Positions 25,965 to 36,087 of a stretch of 64,000 nucleotides of DNA are shown piece after piece; the stretch's first letter is position 1, and each line of letters opens with the position of its first letter. A program made the position numbers and the translations under genes. The notes beneath the pieces were generated by a model, which worked only from the letters and a program-made list of their open reading frames with translations, searched no databases and was not told the DNA's origin. Source of the DNA: Paenalcaligenes hominis_A (lineage in GTDB: Bacteria > Pseudomonadota > Gammaproteobacteria > Burkholderiales > Burkholderiaceae_B); NCBI RefSeq assembly GCF_041359055.1, contig NZ_JBGJKZ010000001.1, forward strand, positions 372,001 to 436,000, given 5' to 3'.

Positions 25965-28900
25965 ATGAGTTCTACTACCTTAGGTGTCAAAGTGGATGCC
26001 GCCCTGCGGGCGCGTATTCGAGCAGCAGCAGAGCGCATTGGACGCACTCAGCATTGGTTTATTAAGCAAGCGATTTATTCCTTTCTTGAGGATATCGAGG
26101 CAGGACGATTGCCGCCATCATTAGCGCATTTAGTCGAAGCCGATCAGGGTGATATTAAAAGCCTCGAAGAGGCCGGACTTAGTTTGGCTACAACTGAAAA
26201 AGTCCAACCGTTTTTGGATTTTGCCCAATCAGTAGCGCCTCAGTCGGTATTGCAGTCCGCTATTACCAGTGCTTATCGTCGTGCAGAGTCCGAATGCATG
26301 CCGTTACTTATTGCTTTGGCCGATCAAGGCCCACAAAAAACACAGGTTGAAGCCTTAGCGCGCAAATTAGTCGAAGCTTTACGCAGCAAGCGTCTAGGCA
26401 GCGGCGTCGATGGCTTAATTCACGAATACTCTTTATCTAGCCAAGAAGGCATTGCCTTAATGTGTTTGGCGGAAGCCTTGCTGCGTATTCCAGATAAAGC
26501 CACTCGTGATGCCCTAATTCGCGACAAAATCAGCAAAGGTGATTGGCAATCTCACATGAGCTCTGGCTCGTTATTTGTAAACGCCGCGACATGGGGGCTA
26601 ATGATTACGGGCAAGCTGGTGTCCACCAATAGCGAACGTGGCATGTCTTCAGCACTAACACGTATGATTAGTAAAGGGGGCGAGCCGCTGATTCGAAAGG
26701 GTGTAGACCGAGCCATGCGCTTAATGGGCGAGCATTTTGTGTGTGGGGAAACCATTGCTGGAGCCTTGGCAAATAGTCGTAGCTGGGTGAACAAGGGGTT
26801 TACGTATTCCTACGATATGCTGGGCGAGGCTGCTATGACGGATGCCGATGCGTTGGCGTATTATGCCGCGTATGAGCAGGCTATCCACGCCATTGGCAAA
26901 AACTCTGCCGGTTTAGGTATTTATCAAGGCCCAGGCATTTCCATTAAGCTGTCAGCCTTGCATGCGCGCTATTCCCGTGCCCAACACGAACGAGTGATGC
27001 ACGAGCTGTATCCTCGTTTATTACAGCTAACGGTGTTGGCACGTGGGTACGATATAGGTATTAATATTGATGCCGAGGAAGCCGATCGTCTAGAAATCTC
27101 ATTAGAGCTACTAGAGAAACTTTGCTTAGAGCCACAGTTGGCAGGCTGGAATGGGATTGGCTTTGTAGTGCAAGCGTATCAAAAGCGTGCTCCGTATGTG
27201 TTGGACTACCTCATTGATTTAGGCCGTCGTACCAATCACCGTTTGATGGTGCGCTTGGTAAAAGGGGCCTATTGGGATACAGAAATTAAACGCGCTCAGG
27301 TTGATGGTCTAGAAGGCTACCCTGTGTTCACCCGAAAAATTCATACAGATGTGTCGTATTTGGCATGTGCACGCAAACTGCTTGCCGCACCGGATGCGAT
27401 TTTCCCGCAGTTTGCTACGCATAATGCACATACAGTGGCTGCCATTTACCACATGGCCGGAACAAATTATTATGCCGGTCAGTACGAGTTTCAGTGCTTG
27501 CATGGCATGGGCGAACCGTTATATGAAGAAGTGGTGGGCGCAGTAAGCGCTGGCAAGCTAGCACGTCCATGCCGTATTTATGCGCCAGTGGGCTCGCATG
27601 AAACTTTATTAGCCTATTTGGTGCGCCGTTTATTAGAAAATGGGGCGAACTCTTCTTTTGTAAATCGTATCGCCGATGAAAGTGTTCCTGTTGACGAGTT
27701 AATAGCAGACCCAGTAGAGCAAAGTTTAGCTGTGCACCCCGTCGGGGCACCGCATCCGCTTATTCCTCTGCCTGTGGATTTATACCGTCATCAGGGCGAA
27801 GAGCGTCAAAACTCACAAGGGTTAGATTTATCAAATGAACACCGTTTGGCTTCTTTGTCTGCGGGTTTATTAGCAAGTACGGCTCGAGACTGGTTAGCGG
27901 TGCCTGCCACCCTTGATGAGACCGAAGAGGTCGCTAGTCGCTACAGAGATGTACTGAACCCTGCGGATCACCGTGATGTGGTCGGGCAGGTGGTATTCAG
28001 CGAGCCAGCAGAGGTACAGCGGGCTTTAGAGCGAGCAGAGAGCGCTGCACCCATATGGGCAGCTACACCCGCACTAGAACGCGCGCAGTGTTTATTGCGT
28101 GCTGCGGACTTATTGGAATCCCATACTCCCGAGCTTATTGCTTTGGCGGTACGCGAGGCAGGTAAAAGCTATAGCAATGCTGTAGCTGAAATTCGTGAGG
28201 CTGTGGATTTCTTGCGCTACTACGGTCGCCAGATAGCACAGCAGTTCGAGGCGGATACCCACCGTCCATTAGGGCCAGTGGTTTGTATTAGTCCATGGAA
28301 CTTTCCTCTGGCTATTTTCTTGGGCCAAGTTTCAGCCGCTCTGGCCGCAGGGAATGTGGTCTTAGCCAAACCTGCAGAGCAAACCAATTTAATTGCCCAG
28401 CAAGGGGTGCGTTATTTACACGAGGCCGGTGTACCCCAAGACGTGTTGCAGTTAATTCCTGGGGCTGGCGATGTGGGTGCTGCATTAGTGCAGGACGCAC
28501 GCGTGCAGGGTGTTATGTTCACGGGCTCTACCGAGGTTGCGCAGCTGATTGCTAAGCAATTGTCCACACGTCTAAATAAAGCAGGTCAACCTATACCTTT
28601 AGTGGCGGAGACCGGTGGGTTAAATGCCATGGTGGTGGATTCCTCTGCCTTGGCAGAGCAGGTGATTGCAGATGTGATTACTTCTGCATTTGATTCAGCG
28701 GGGCAGCGTTGTTCAGCATTGCGCATCTTGTGTTTACAGGATGAGGTCGCAGACACTATGTTGACGATGTTACGCGGTGCCATGCAAGAGTTACAGGTAG
28801 CGAATCCAGATCGTTTATCTACAGATGTGGGGCCTGTTATTGATGCAGAAGCTCAGCAAAATATCCAGCGTCATATTGCGCACATGCGACAAAAAGGTTT

Positions 28901-29909
28901 TGTGGTTGAGCAGCTTGAGTTAGCCCAAAGTTGTGCTCAGGGCACCTTTGTTGCCCCTACTATTATTGAGGTCAATGAAATTGCCGATGTGGAGCGCGAA
29001 GTGTTTGGTCCAGTACTGCATGTACTACGTTACAAACGCTCAGAAGTCAGCAAATTGATTGAGCAGATTAATACCAGTGGGTATGGCTTAACGTTTGGCG
29101 TGCATTCCCGCATTGATGAAAGTATTGACAAGCTTGTACAGCAAGTGCGCGCTGGCAATATATACGTGAACCGCAACATTGTTGGGGCGATTGTAGGCGT
29201 TCAACCGTTTGGTGGTCAGGGTTTATCAGGCACCGGCCCTAAAGCAGGTGGGCCTTTATATGTGCCGCGCTTATTGGCCTCAAGCCCAGAGCAGCTAGTG
29301 ATGGGGGCTACCCCCTCCGAGGGTCCTATACAAGCTTTACAACACACATTTGTTAATTGGGTGAAAACACACTACAGCGCAGACCAGTCTGCTCAAATTC
29401 AAAAAATTATTGATTTGAGCTTATATGGCCTACAGATGGCGCTGTCTGGGCCTACCGGAGAAAACAATAGCTACCATTTGCAGCAACGGGGTCAAGTGCT
29501 GTGCATGCCGCAAACCGAGTGGGGGGCGACAATTCAATTAGCTTGTTGCTTGGCTACAGCTAACCAACCCATTGTTGTACTTGACCATAATAAACAAAGA
29601 CTGAGCCATTGGTTGCAGCAGCTACCTAAGGATGTGGCAGCCTTTGTAATTCAAGCCTCTAGCGTAGAGCAGGCCGTAAAACAGCAGACGCCAGGGGCGG
29701 CGTTATTTGAAGGGGACGGCGACGAGTTATTGGTGGTCGCCCAGCAATTAGCTGAACATTCTGCAGTTATTATTCAACCACAAGGACGCACCGTGGCAGA
29801 ACTCGAGGAGGGGAAAAGCTACCGATTAGAGCGGCTATTGGTCGAGCGATCGTTAAGTGTGAATACGGCAGCTGCCGGAGGAAACGCAACGCTAATGGCT
29901 ATGATTTAA
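25965..29909 (+). CDS. putA: Trifunctional PutA: regulator, proline dehydrogenase, P5C dehydrogenase
   Basis: 1314 residues from ATG 25965; AAAGG upstream decides this start over in-frame GTG 25869 and ATG 25956. Domains: ribbon-helix-helix (1-48, TTLGVKVDAALRARIRAAAERIGRTQHWFIKQAI), FAD proline dehydrogenase barrel (~230-560; LVKGAYWDTEIKRAQ, ATHNAHTVAAIY), then aldehyde dehydrogenase (~600-1080; ISPWNFPLAIFLGQ, VAETGGLNAMVVDSSALAEQ, catalytic Cys in SAGQRCSALR ~914) and a C-terminal domain typical of long PutAs. It oxidises proline to glutamate at the membrane and, when reduced proline is absent, represses the put genes. Three GTTGCA motifs lie in the 100 bp upstream. putP follows after 85 bp. 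Confidence 0.96.
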   Translation: MSSTTLGVKVDAALRARIRAAAERIGRTQHWFIKQAIYSFLEDIEAGRLPPSLAHLVEADQGDIKSLEEAGLSLATTEKVQPFLDFAQSVAPQSVLQSAITSAYRRAESECMPLLIALADQGPQKTQVEALARKLVEALRSKRLGSGVDGLIHEYSLSSQEGIALMCLAEALLRIPDKATRDALIRDKISKGDWQSHMSSGSLFVNAATWGLMITGKLVSTNSERGMSSALTRMISKGGEPLIRKGVDRAMRLMGEHFVCGETIAGALANSRSWVNKGFTYSYDMLGEAAMTDADALAYYAAYEQAIHAIGKNSAGLGIYQGPGISIKLSALHARYSRAQHERVMHELYPRLLQLTVLARGYDIGINIDAEEADRLEISLELLEKLCLEPQLAGWNGIGFVVQAYQKRAPYVLDYLIDLGRRTNHRLMVRLVKGAYWDTEIKRAQVDGLEGYPVFTRKIHTDVSYLACARKLLAAPDAIFPQFATHNAHTVAAIYHMAGTNYYAGQYEFQCLHGMGEPLYEEVVGAVSAGKLARPCRIYAPVGSHETLLAYLVRRLLENGANSSFVNRIADESVPVDELIADPVEQSLAVHPVGAPHPLIPLPVDLYRHQGEERQNSQGLDLSNEHRLASLSAGLLASTARDWLAVPATLDETEEVASRYRDVLNPADHRDVVGQVVFSEPAEVQRALERAESAAPIWAATPALERAQCLLRAADLLESHTPELIALAVREAGKSYSNAVAEIREAVDFLRYYGRQIAQQFEADTHRPLGPVVCISPWNFPLAIFLGQVSAALAAGNVVLAKPAEQTNLIAQQGVRYLHEAGVPQDVLQLIPGAGDVGAALVQDARVQGVMFTGSTEVAQLIAKQLSTRLNKAGQPIPLVAETGGLNAMVVDSSALAEQVIADVITSAFDSAGQRCSALRILCLQDEVADTMLTMLRGAMQELQVANPDRLSTDVGPVIDAEAQQNIQRHIAHMRQKGFVVEQLELAQSCAQGTFVAPTIIEVNEIADVEREVFGPVLHVLRYKRSEVSKLIEQINTSGYGLTFGVHSRIDESIDKLVQQVRAGNIYVNRNIVGAIVGVQPFGGQGLSGTGPKAGGPLYVPRLLASSPEQLVMGATPSEGPIQALQHTFVNWVKTHYSADQSAQIQKIIDLSLYGLQMALSGPTGENNSYHLQQRGQVLCMPQTEWGATIQLACCLATANQPIVVLDHNKQRLSHWLQQLPKDVAAFVIQASSVEQAVKQQTPGAALFEGDGDELLVVAQQLAEHSAVIIQPQGRTVAELEEGKSYRLERLLVERSLSVNTAAAGGNATLMAMI

Positions 29910-29954
29910 GCGTTATTACATTTTTATGCAGGCGGCTTACGCCTAGTCCATCAA

Positions 29955-29973
29955 ACGTAATGCACTATTACGT
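29955..29973. repeat. Short palindrome before putP
   Basis: ACGTAAT (29955-29961) / ATTACGT (29967-29973) with loop GCACT, ending 21 bp before the putP start. There is no T-run, so it is an operator or message hairpin rather than a terminator. Confidence 0.35.
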
Positions 29974-29994
29974 ATAAAACAAAGGGGTGAAAAA

Positions 29995-31482
29995 ATGGAC
30001 GTAATTAGTACTCCAGTCATTGTCATGTTCGTGATTTATATCGCGGCCATGCTGCTTATTGGCTGGCTAGGTTATCGATCCACCGAAGACTTATCCGACT
30101 ACATCTTAGGGGGCCGAAAGTTAGGCCCATTTGTAGTGGCTTTAGCTGCGGGTGCTTCAGACATGAGCGGCTGGTTACTGATGGGCCTACCTGGGGAGGT
30201 CTACAGCACCGGTATTTCTGCCTCATGGATCGCCATTGGGTTAATCATCGGTGCGTATTTTAACTGGTTGTTTGTGGCCGCTCGTTTACGTGTTTATACG
30301 GAACGCTCGGGCAATGCCTTAACCCTGCCCGACTTTTTCTCTAATCGGTTTGAGGACAACAAAAATATCTTACGTATTGTGTCTGCCATAGTAATTTTGG
30401 TATTTTTCACCTTGTACTGCGCCTCGGGTGTAGTGGCCGGAGCGCGCTTATTTGAAAGCATGTTTGGCATGTCGTACACCACTGCAATTTGGCTTGGGGC
30501 ATTTTGTACTATTGCTTATGTGTTTATTGGGGGTTTTCTGGCGGTCAGCTGGACGGACACCATTCAAGCCTCTCTTATGTTCACGGCGTTGATTTTGACT
30601 CCGCTCATCGTGATGCATCATGCCGGTGGTTTTGGCGAGGCCGTGGGTGCAGCGCAAGCTCTAAACGTCAGTAGTACTGATCTATTATCAGATGTATCTA
30701 AAGTGGGGATTATTTCTGCTCTAGCATGGGGCTTAGGCTATTTTGGTCAACCTCATATTTTGGTGCGGTTTATGGCGGCCGACTCCGTACAAAGTATTCC
30801 TCGCGCACGCCGTATTGGCATGACATGGATGATTTTGTGTTTGGCCGGTGCGGTAGCTGTTGGTTTTTTTGGTATTGCTTATTTTGAAGCACACCCAGAA
30901 CAAGCCGCTGGTGTAACGGCTAATGCAGAACGTGTGTTTATCGAACTGTCTATCTTGTTATTTAACCCATGGATAGCAGGTATTTTACTCGCAGCGATCT
31001 TAGCCGCAGTGATGAGCACTCTTTCTGCACAGCTATTAGTGTGCTCCAGCTCGCTAACCCAAGACATCTATAAAACTTTCTTACGTCGCGATGCTGGCGA
31101 TAAAGAGCTCGTTTGGTTTGGACGTTTGATGGTGTTAGCAGTCGCTTTAATAGCCATTGCATTGGCCTGGAATCCAGAGAGCCGAGTCTTATCTATGGTC
31201 AGCTATGCATGGGCTGGCTTTGGGGCTGCGTTTGGTCCAGTAGTGATTCTTTCATTGGTCTGGCGTCGTATGACCTTATCCGGCGCTTTAGCGGGCATGG
31301 TTGTAGGTGCTGTTGTGGTCTTGCTTTGGAATCATTTCGCTTGGTTTGGCTTATATGAAATTATCCCTGGCTTTGTTTTGGGCGCGTTGGCTATTTATGT
31401 TGTAAGTTTACTGAGTCCTGCTCCGGCAGCCAGTGTGACCCGCGTATTTGACGAGGTGCAATCCGAAGTCCAAAAAATGTAA
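29995..31482 (+). CDS. putP: Sodium/proline symporter
   Basis: 495 residues, 13 membrane helices of the sodium:solute symporter family. Landmarks are YILGGRKLGPFVVALAAGASDMSGWLLMGLPG and GYFGQPHILVRFMAADS, both diagnostic for PutP; length equals the E. coli protein. GGGGTGA precedes the ATG. Same direction as putA with 85 bp between, so either an operon or a second PutA-controlled promoter. A bidirectional terminator follows. Confidence 0.96.
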   Translation: MDVISTPVIVMFVIYIAAMLLIGWLGYRSTEDLSDYILGGRKLGPFVVALAAGASDMSGWLLMGLPGEVYSTGISASWIAIGLIIGAYFNWLFVAARLRVYTERSGNALTLPDFFSNRFEDNKNILRIVSAIVILVFFTLYCASGVVAGARLFESMFGMSYTTAIWLGAFCTIAYVFIGGFLAVSWTDTIQASLMFTALILTPLIVMHHAGGFGEAVGAAQALNVSSTDLLSDVSKVGIISALAWGLGYFGQPHILVRFMAADSVQSIPRARRIGMTWMILCLAGAVAVGFFGIAYFEAHPEQAAGVTANAERVFIELSILLFNPWIAGILLAAILAAVMSTLSAQLLVCSSSLTQDIYKTFLRRDAGDKELVWFGRLMVLAVALIAIALAWNPESRVLSMVSYAWAGFGAAFGPVVILSLVWRRMTLSGALAGMVVGAVVVLLWNHFAWFGLYEIIPGFVLGALAIYVVSLLSPAPAASVTRVFDEVQSEVQKM

Positions 31483-31494
31483 TCGAGCATTAAC

Positions 31495-31536
31495 TTAAAA
31501 AAAGGGTAGCCAGCATTATGCTGACTACCCTTTTTT
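31495..31536. terminator. Bidirectional terminator between putP and the amidase gene
   Basis: A-run, then GGGTAG-C-CAGCAT / ATGCTG-A-CTACCC (31504-31530), then six T; it works for both converging genes. Confidence 0.88.
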
Positions 31537-31551
31537 ATGGAGTGTTAGCGT

Positions 31552-32715
31552 TTAGGACGCCTGCAGTAATTGCTCTGTAAGATCTAAGCCTTTGGTGTGG
31601 TCAAGTTTATCGAGTGCAATTTGCTTGGTTTTACCGTTTTTTATGAGCGGAGCTAAATCCAATCGGCCGTAGTTTAGGTCGGCGTAAGTGCGCACGTAGT
31701 AATGACCTTGTTGCAAATCACTAAGAGTAATCCAAGAGGTATACTCAGAAATATGATCTGGGTTGTCACCAACAGAGGGAGCCAACATATCCATAGCGCT
31801 TGCACCGATACGCGAATACACCGTAGCGCCACGGGGGCGATCAAAGTTGTTCATAATGTGAGCGAGTGTATTCACCGCTTTTTCAGGTGTTTTTACTTTC
31901 TCGGTGAACTGAGAATAATAGACAGCTCGTACAAAACGGCCTACCGACGTGTTTGAGGACGGTAAACCCTCAGTAGCAATACCTGAGTCCGGCTGGCTGA
32001 AGTGCTGACCATTAAATTCGGCCGTGGATTTATCCATATTGTTCAGATAAGTGTAATTACCTAAATTGGTTAAATGCCAAGGCAATGAAGGACTGTTGGT
32101 CATGACCCCAACGGGATTGTCATACACGTGTTGTTGACCATTGCTGAACTCCACCACAATAGATGCCCCTGTTGCATCATGCAGCGTGTAATGAAAAGGG
32201 GTTTTCATTAGCCCCAAGGGTAGCAGCGCAGTAACCAGCACCGGTTGGGTTTCTAAGGCTTCTTTTACCTCGGCAACAGTAGCAAACCGAGCTAACGCCC
32301 ATGCCCCTAAGTCTATAGCTGACAACACCGCTTGGTTGGTTTGAAAGTGATCCGCGGGCCCATCCGTGGTCGCATAGGCCAACATACCAAAATTCAAGCC
32401 TTTTTCATTCATGCCATCAACAACTTTAAGCTCTTTATTTAGCGGATCGGGCACGTTAATAGAAAGAAAAGCATATTTGCTTTTGAAATCTAATGCATGG
32501 TGATGAGCGGCCTCAGATCCAAATGTTGTATTTTGTGGGGTAAACCGTACTTGGTACGGCATTTCCAAGGGCAACTCTAAAGTGCGACCTGCATAGTGAG
32601 CACCGTTGGCATCGGTGTACAACAACGAGGTACAAGCAAACAGGCTTTGAACCGGACCAAGAAGTACAGCTGCTGTAGTGGCAACTGCTATTTTCTTTAA
32701 AACAAACTTTTTCAT
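31552..32715 (-). CDS. Exported linear amide C-N hydrolase (choloylglycine hydrolase / penicillin V acylase family)
   Basis: 387 residues from ATG 32715. A signal peptide (MKKFVLKKIAVATTAAVLLG ... SLFA) ends directly before Cys, giving the N-terminal nucleophile CTSLLYTD of an Ntn hydrolase. Arg in AGRTLEL lies 16 residues later as in bile salt hydrolases, with Glu rather than Asp at the next active-site position; MTNSPSLPWHLTNL supplies the conserved Asn. The family cleaves conjugated bile salts, penicillin V or acyl-homoserine lactones in the periplasm. Substrate cannot be fixed from sequence. In this neighbourhood, release of taurine from taurine conjugates is an attractive guess. Confidence 0.87.
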   Translation of the reverse strand: MKKFVLKKIAVATTAAVLLGPVQSLFACTSLLYTDANGAHYAGRTLELPLEMPYQVRFTPQNTTFGSEAAHHHALDFKSKYAFLSINVPDPLNKELKVVDGMNEKGLNFGMLAYATTDGPADHFQTNQAVLSAIDLGAWALARFATVAEVKEALETQPVLVTALLPLGLMKTPFHYTLHDATGASIVVEFSNGQQHVYDNPVGVMTNSPSLPWHLTNLGNYTYLNNMDKSTAEFNGQHFSQPDSGIATEGLPSSNTSVGRFVRAVYYSQFTEKVKTPEKAVNTLAHIMNNFDRPRGATVYSRIGASAMDMLAPSVGDNPDHISEYTSWITLSDLQQGHYYVRTYADLNYGRLDLAPLIKNGKTKQIALDKLDHTKGLDLTEQLLQAS

Positions 32716-33014
32716 AGGTGGCGTAGTGTAAAGAAAAGGAGCAACAGCCTGCCGTGATAAAGGACGGAGCCAAAATTCTCTCGCTTCGATCAAGTTAGGC
32801 AACGGGTAGTGACTTACTTGTACTATGGATTACGAATTAAAAAAAGAGGAATAGAGCTCCTCTGTAGAAAAGTAGGTTAGTCGCTTTGCATTTACATTTT
32901 ATGGCCGTGGGTTGATAGATACACTTTGCGTTCCTATACACGTAAAACCAGTCGGCCATCCACGTGTGTTACAACCCATTTTAACGCGTAGTTTTACTTA
33001 TTACGGAGTCAACA
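32716..33014. other. Divergent intergenic region, amidase / MOSC gene
   Basis: No gene seen. It holds a hairpin AGAGGA/TCCTCT (32845-32863) that on the minus strand is followed by a T-run (32838-32845). This terminator-like element in the amidase leader could be an attenuator. Confidence 0.5.
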
Positions 33015-33884
33015 GTGAACGTCACCATCACACAGTTAATTACTTATCCCGTGAAGTCGTGTGCGGGTATTCAGCTAGAGCACAGTGCTATTGATTACCA
33101 CGGTTTACAGTGGGATAGACAATGGGTGGTGGTTGATGAGCTGGGGCAAATGCTAACACAGCGCACGCTACCGCAAATGGTATTAGTGCAGCCTAGCCTA
33201 AGCGATCAATACTTGCATTTAAACGCTCCGCACATGCCAGAACTCAGGTTAAGCTTGGCAAGACCACATACACCCGCGACGCGCGTGCAGATTTGGGATG
33301 ACGTAACATGGGGAGCGGATCAAGGTGAGTCCGCCACAGATTGGTGGAGCCAGTATCTACAGCAACCGTGCCGCCTGCTGCGTGTTCACACTCAGGCGCA
33401 GCGTGGACTTAATCAAACATGGGTTCGGAAGTGGTTGCAAGCAGACACGGTCCCTGCTCATACGGCAGGCTTAGCCCAAACGACGTTTGGTTTTGCAGAT
33501 GGTTTTCCTTTTTTGATTTGTAATGAAGCCTCATTAACAGAATTAAATATACTGATTAACGAGCAGGGCGCCGCGCCGGTGGGCATGGACCGATTTAGGC
33601 CCAATATTGTGATTCAGGGTTTAGAGGCTTACGATGAGGACCACCTGTTAAGCTTAGGTAACGCGTCACTACAGTTTGCTAAGTTAAAAAACTGTACGCG
33701 TTGTCCTATGCCGAATGTGGATCCTAGCAACGGTGTGATGGGTCTACAGCCTGCACTGGCTTTGCGTGATAGCAGACGCACCATAGAAGGGGTGACATTT
33801 GGGGTGAATGCCGCTTTGTACAGTGCAGCAGCTGACGCCGTGTTAGACGTAGGCCACACTCTGCAAGCAGAGTTTACTTTTTAA
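33015..33884 (+). CDS. MOSC-domain protein (YcbX-like)
   Basis: 289 residues. The N-terminal beta-barrel domain has the signature ITYPVKSCAGIQLEH ... GLQWDRQWVVVDE, and the C-terminal MOSC domain contains FPFLICNEASL, DRFRPNIVI and the conserved cysteine in KNCTRCPMPNVDP. E. coli YcbX uses molybdenum cofactor to reduce N-hydroxylated compounds. The usual C-terminal 2Fe-2S domain of YcbX is absent here. GTG start. A lone gene; the link to the molybdoenzyme locus 26 kb away is only that both need the cofactor. Confidence 0.88.
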   Translation: MNVTITQLITYPVKSCAGIQLEHSAIDYHGLQWDRQWVVVDELGQMLTQRTLPQMVLVQPSLSDQYLHLNAPHMPELRLSLARPHTPATRVQIWDDVTWGADQGESATDWWSQYLQQPCRLLRVHTQAQRGLNQTWVRKWLQADTVPAHTAGLAQTTFGFADGFPFLICNEASLTELNILINEQGAAPVGMDRFRPNIVIQGLEAYDEDHLLSLGNASLQFAKLKNCTRCPMPNVDPSNGVMGLQPALALRDSRRTIEGVTFGVNAALYSAAADAVLDVGHTLQAEFTF

Positions 33885-33903
33885 ATAGGCATTTACCGGT
33901 AGA

Positions 33904-34422
33904 TTAAAGCAACACGCCTTCGTGTTGTAGTAGCCACTTTTTACGCTCAAGGCCGCCGGCATAGCCGACTAGTTGGTGTTTGTTACCTATAACGCGGTGG
34001 CACGGTATAACGAGGCTAATGGGATTCGCGCCATTTGCGGTACCTACAGCTCGCATGGCATTGGGGCGTTGTATGTATTCAGCCAGTTGTTTATAGCTCC
34101 ATGTTGTGCCGCATGGAATATGCTGTAAGCCAGCCCATACCTGTTCTTGAAAAGGGGTGCCTTGAACAAAAAAGGCCACGGTGTTTAATGCTTCTAGCTG
34201 ACCAGCAAAATAATGCTGTAGTGCGGTGGTGGCGGGGCTGGGCTTAGGGGCTGGCTGAATGTGTATAGATGTCCGAGGATAATGACGCACCAATAGCTGT
34301 TGCATACGTGTGCTGTATTCAGACCAGTCAATAGCCCTAGCTCGACCGTCCGCATCCATTAAGACAATAAGCTCGCCAATGGGAGTGGAAAGGCGTTCTT
34401 CGAATAAATTTAGCACAGACAT
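33904..34422 (-). CDS. ogt: Methylated-DNA-[protein]-cysteine S-methyltransferase
   Basis: 172 residues from ATG 34422 (AGGGGAAG upstream on the minus strand). The acceptor motif PCHRVIG and preceding NPISLVI, with GTTWSYKQLAEYI in the helix-turn-helix, are standard for Ogt/MGMT. It transfers methyl groups from O6-methylguanine or O4-methylthymine to its own cysteine, a suicide repair reaction. There is no Ada regulatory domain. It converges with the MOSC gene 19 bp away. Confidence 0.95.
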   Translation of the reverse strand: MSVLNLFEERLSTPIGELIVLMDADGRARAIDWSEYSTRMQQLLVRHYPRTSIHIQPAPKPSPATTALQHYFAGQLEALNTVAFFVQGTPFQEQVWAGLQHIPCGTTWSYKQLAEYIQRPNAMRAVGTANGANPISLVIPCHRVIGNKHQLVGYAGGLERKKWLLQHEGVLL

Positions 34423-34508
34423 CACTTCCCCTTGCAGATTGATTTCATTCATGATTTTAGCGCCATGTCTGTGCTTTTGCCTATGGTTTATTGAACAAGA
34501 GGCGTTAG

Positions 34509-35921
34509 TTACTCCTCATCAATACTGATTTCATAGGATTGGGTTTGGCTTTGACTATCAAACGAAGTGGCTAAGAGTTGATATTCTCCTGGTTCTAGCC
34601 ACATAGAAATTGCCGCATTTAAATCACCACCGCTGTCATCATCTTCTGCTATCAGATTATTATTCTGCAACAACTGCAAGTACGTATCAAACCGTTCAGC
34701 ATTCATGCGAATCACATAGTTTCCCGCTTGGGTAATCGACACGGAGAAAAGGTCAGCATCTATATTGGGATGTAAACGTTGCGAGGAGCGTTGATTTGGG
34801 CGTAGCGTTTTACTAGAAAGCGGCTGAGCAATAACCTCAGCGGAAGCAGAGAGCTCGTAAAGACCGGATTGATTATCACCGCTGACCTCAAGAGTATGCG
34901 TACCGGCAGGCAGATAAGCACGGATTTGTTGCGCACTGTTGGGGGTGTTACGGCTGTGATAAGGACCTAATTGTAAACTTCCTGTAAATGTAGGGCTATG
35001 TAATCGAGCGGTAACAATCTGAGGAGCGTCTAAGTGGAATGTAAAAGAAATAGGTTGATTGCTGTATAAGCCAGAGCGAGGTTGTCCATCTAAAACTAGC
35101 TCATCCCCTTGTGTGTTGAGCTGTATTGACTCGGGGCTTAATTCTTGTTGTTGTATGCTCAAGGCAATCCCCCCTGAAAACTGCTCATCTCCCATGGCGG
35201 AGGTGGCTTCAAGTAGGTAATCGCCCGCTTTTAAGTAGCGGCTTAGGCGCGCATTTAACTGCTCTCCGCCGTCATCGTCTTGCGCAATAACTGTGCCATC
35301 AACGGCTTTAAGGCTAAGAAAAGGGTCTAATGCCGGATTCATAGCTTTAAGATCCATCACATACAGCCCATCTGCTGCTATGTGTAATGGATACGTCAGG
35401 GAAGCGGATTGAGCCCAATCGAATAGGTCACTCTGAGCCGTAAGCGGCGTACCAGTAAATTGCTTGAGTTCGCTGACTTGCACGCTGAAAGGACCAAATG
35501 AGGCGGTATCTTTGCCACTGACAGCAAGCTGATATGATCCCGTAGCAGGAGCCTTGAAAAGCAGAGTCGTTGCGGACTGATCTGTAGAGCAAGCAAAGCA
35601 ATGGTTATCTGAATCGGTACGCTCAACAAGTAAATTTTGGTGCAGAGCACTAATTTGCGCGCGTAACGGCCCTTTAACTTCAACTTTAACTAATTGATTG
35701 GCATTAAGTTGAATGTCATACACGGTGCTGCGTACGCCATTGCTCACATTTAGCAAGCTCTGGCTAGTAATTTCCCCTGTTTGCTTTTGATTTAGCTGCA
35801 AGCTTGGGTAGTCCGTGAGGGTAGACGAGTCTGAGGCAGGGGCGTAATGGAAATATGCATAGACACCGGCACCCGTTAAGAGCGCTCCGCATAACGCGGC
35901 GCTTAAAGTTGTTAATTTCAT
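34509..35921 (-). CDS. Secreted or periplasmic protein with repeated PPC-like domains
   Basis: 470 residues. MKLTTLSAALCGALLTGAGVY is a signal peptide or anchor. Bacterial pre-peptidase C-terminal (PPC) type repeats recur: DDDGGEQLNARLSRYLKAGDYLL (~215-240) and DDDSGGDLNAAISMWLEPGEYQLL (~430-455), each preceded by 'FDTYLQL/ALDPFLSLKA'-like strands. Such beta-sandwich domains normally trail secreted proteases, but no protease domain is present. One CFAC pair (~108-111) could form a disulfide. Function unknown; cell-envelope adhesion or a structural role is possible. Confidence 0.7.
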   Translation of the reverse strand: MKLTTLSAALCGALLTGAGVYAYFHYAPASDSSTLTDYPSLQLNQKQTGEITSQSLLNVSNGVRSTVYDIQLNANQLVKVEVKGPLRAQISALHQNLLVERTDSDNHCFACSTDQSATTLLFKAPATGSYQLAVSGKDTASFGPFSVQVSELKQFTGTPLTAQSDLFDWAQSASLTYPLHIAADGLYVMDLKAMNPALDPFLSLKAVDGTVIAQDDDGGEQLNARLSRYLKAGDYLLEATSAMGDEQFSGGIALSIQQQELSPESIQLNTQGDELVLDGQPRSGLYSNQPISFTFHLDAPQIVTARLHSPTFTGSLQLGPYHSRNTPNSAQQIRAYLPAGTHTLEVSGDNQSGLYELSASAEVIAQPLSSKTLRPNQRSSQRLHPNIDADLFSVSITQAGNYVIRMNAERFDTYLQLLQNNNLIAEDDDSGGDLNAAISMWLEPGEYQLLATSFDSQSQTQSYEISIDEE

Positions 35922-36087
35922 TGTGATGTTTTTTATAAAAAATGAATTTTTGGCCGAGCTTAATAATTTTATAAGACTACCTATGTTCTGCTAAACAAAG
36001 AATGGTTTAGTTACGAGTCGGTTCAAATCTTGAATTAAATATGGGTTTATATAATATTAATATGTATATTATTTGTGGAGATTTATA

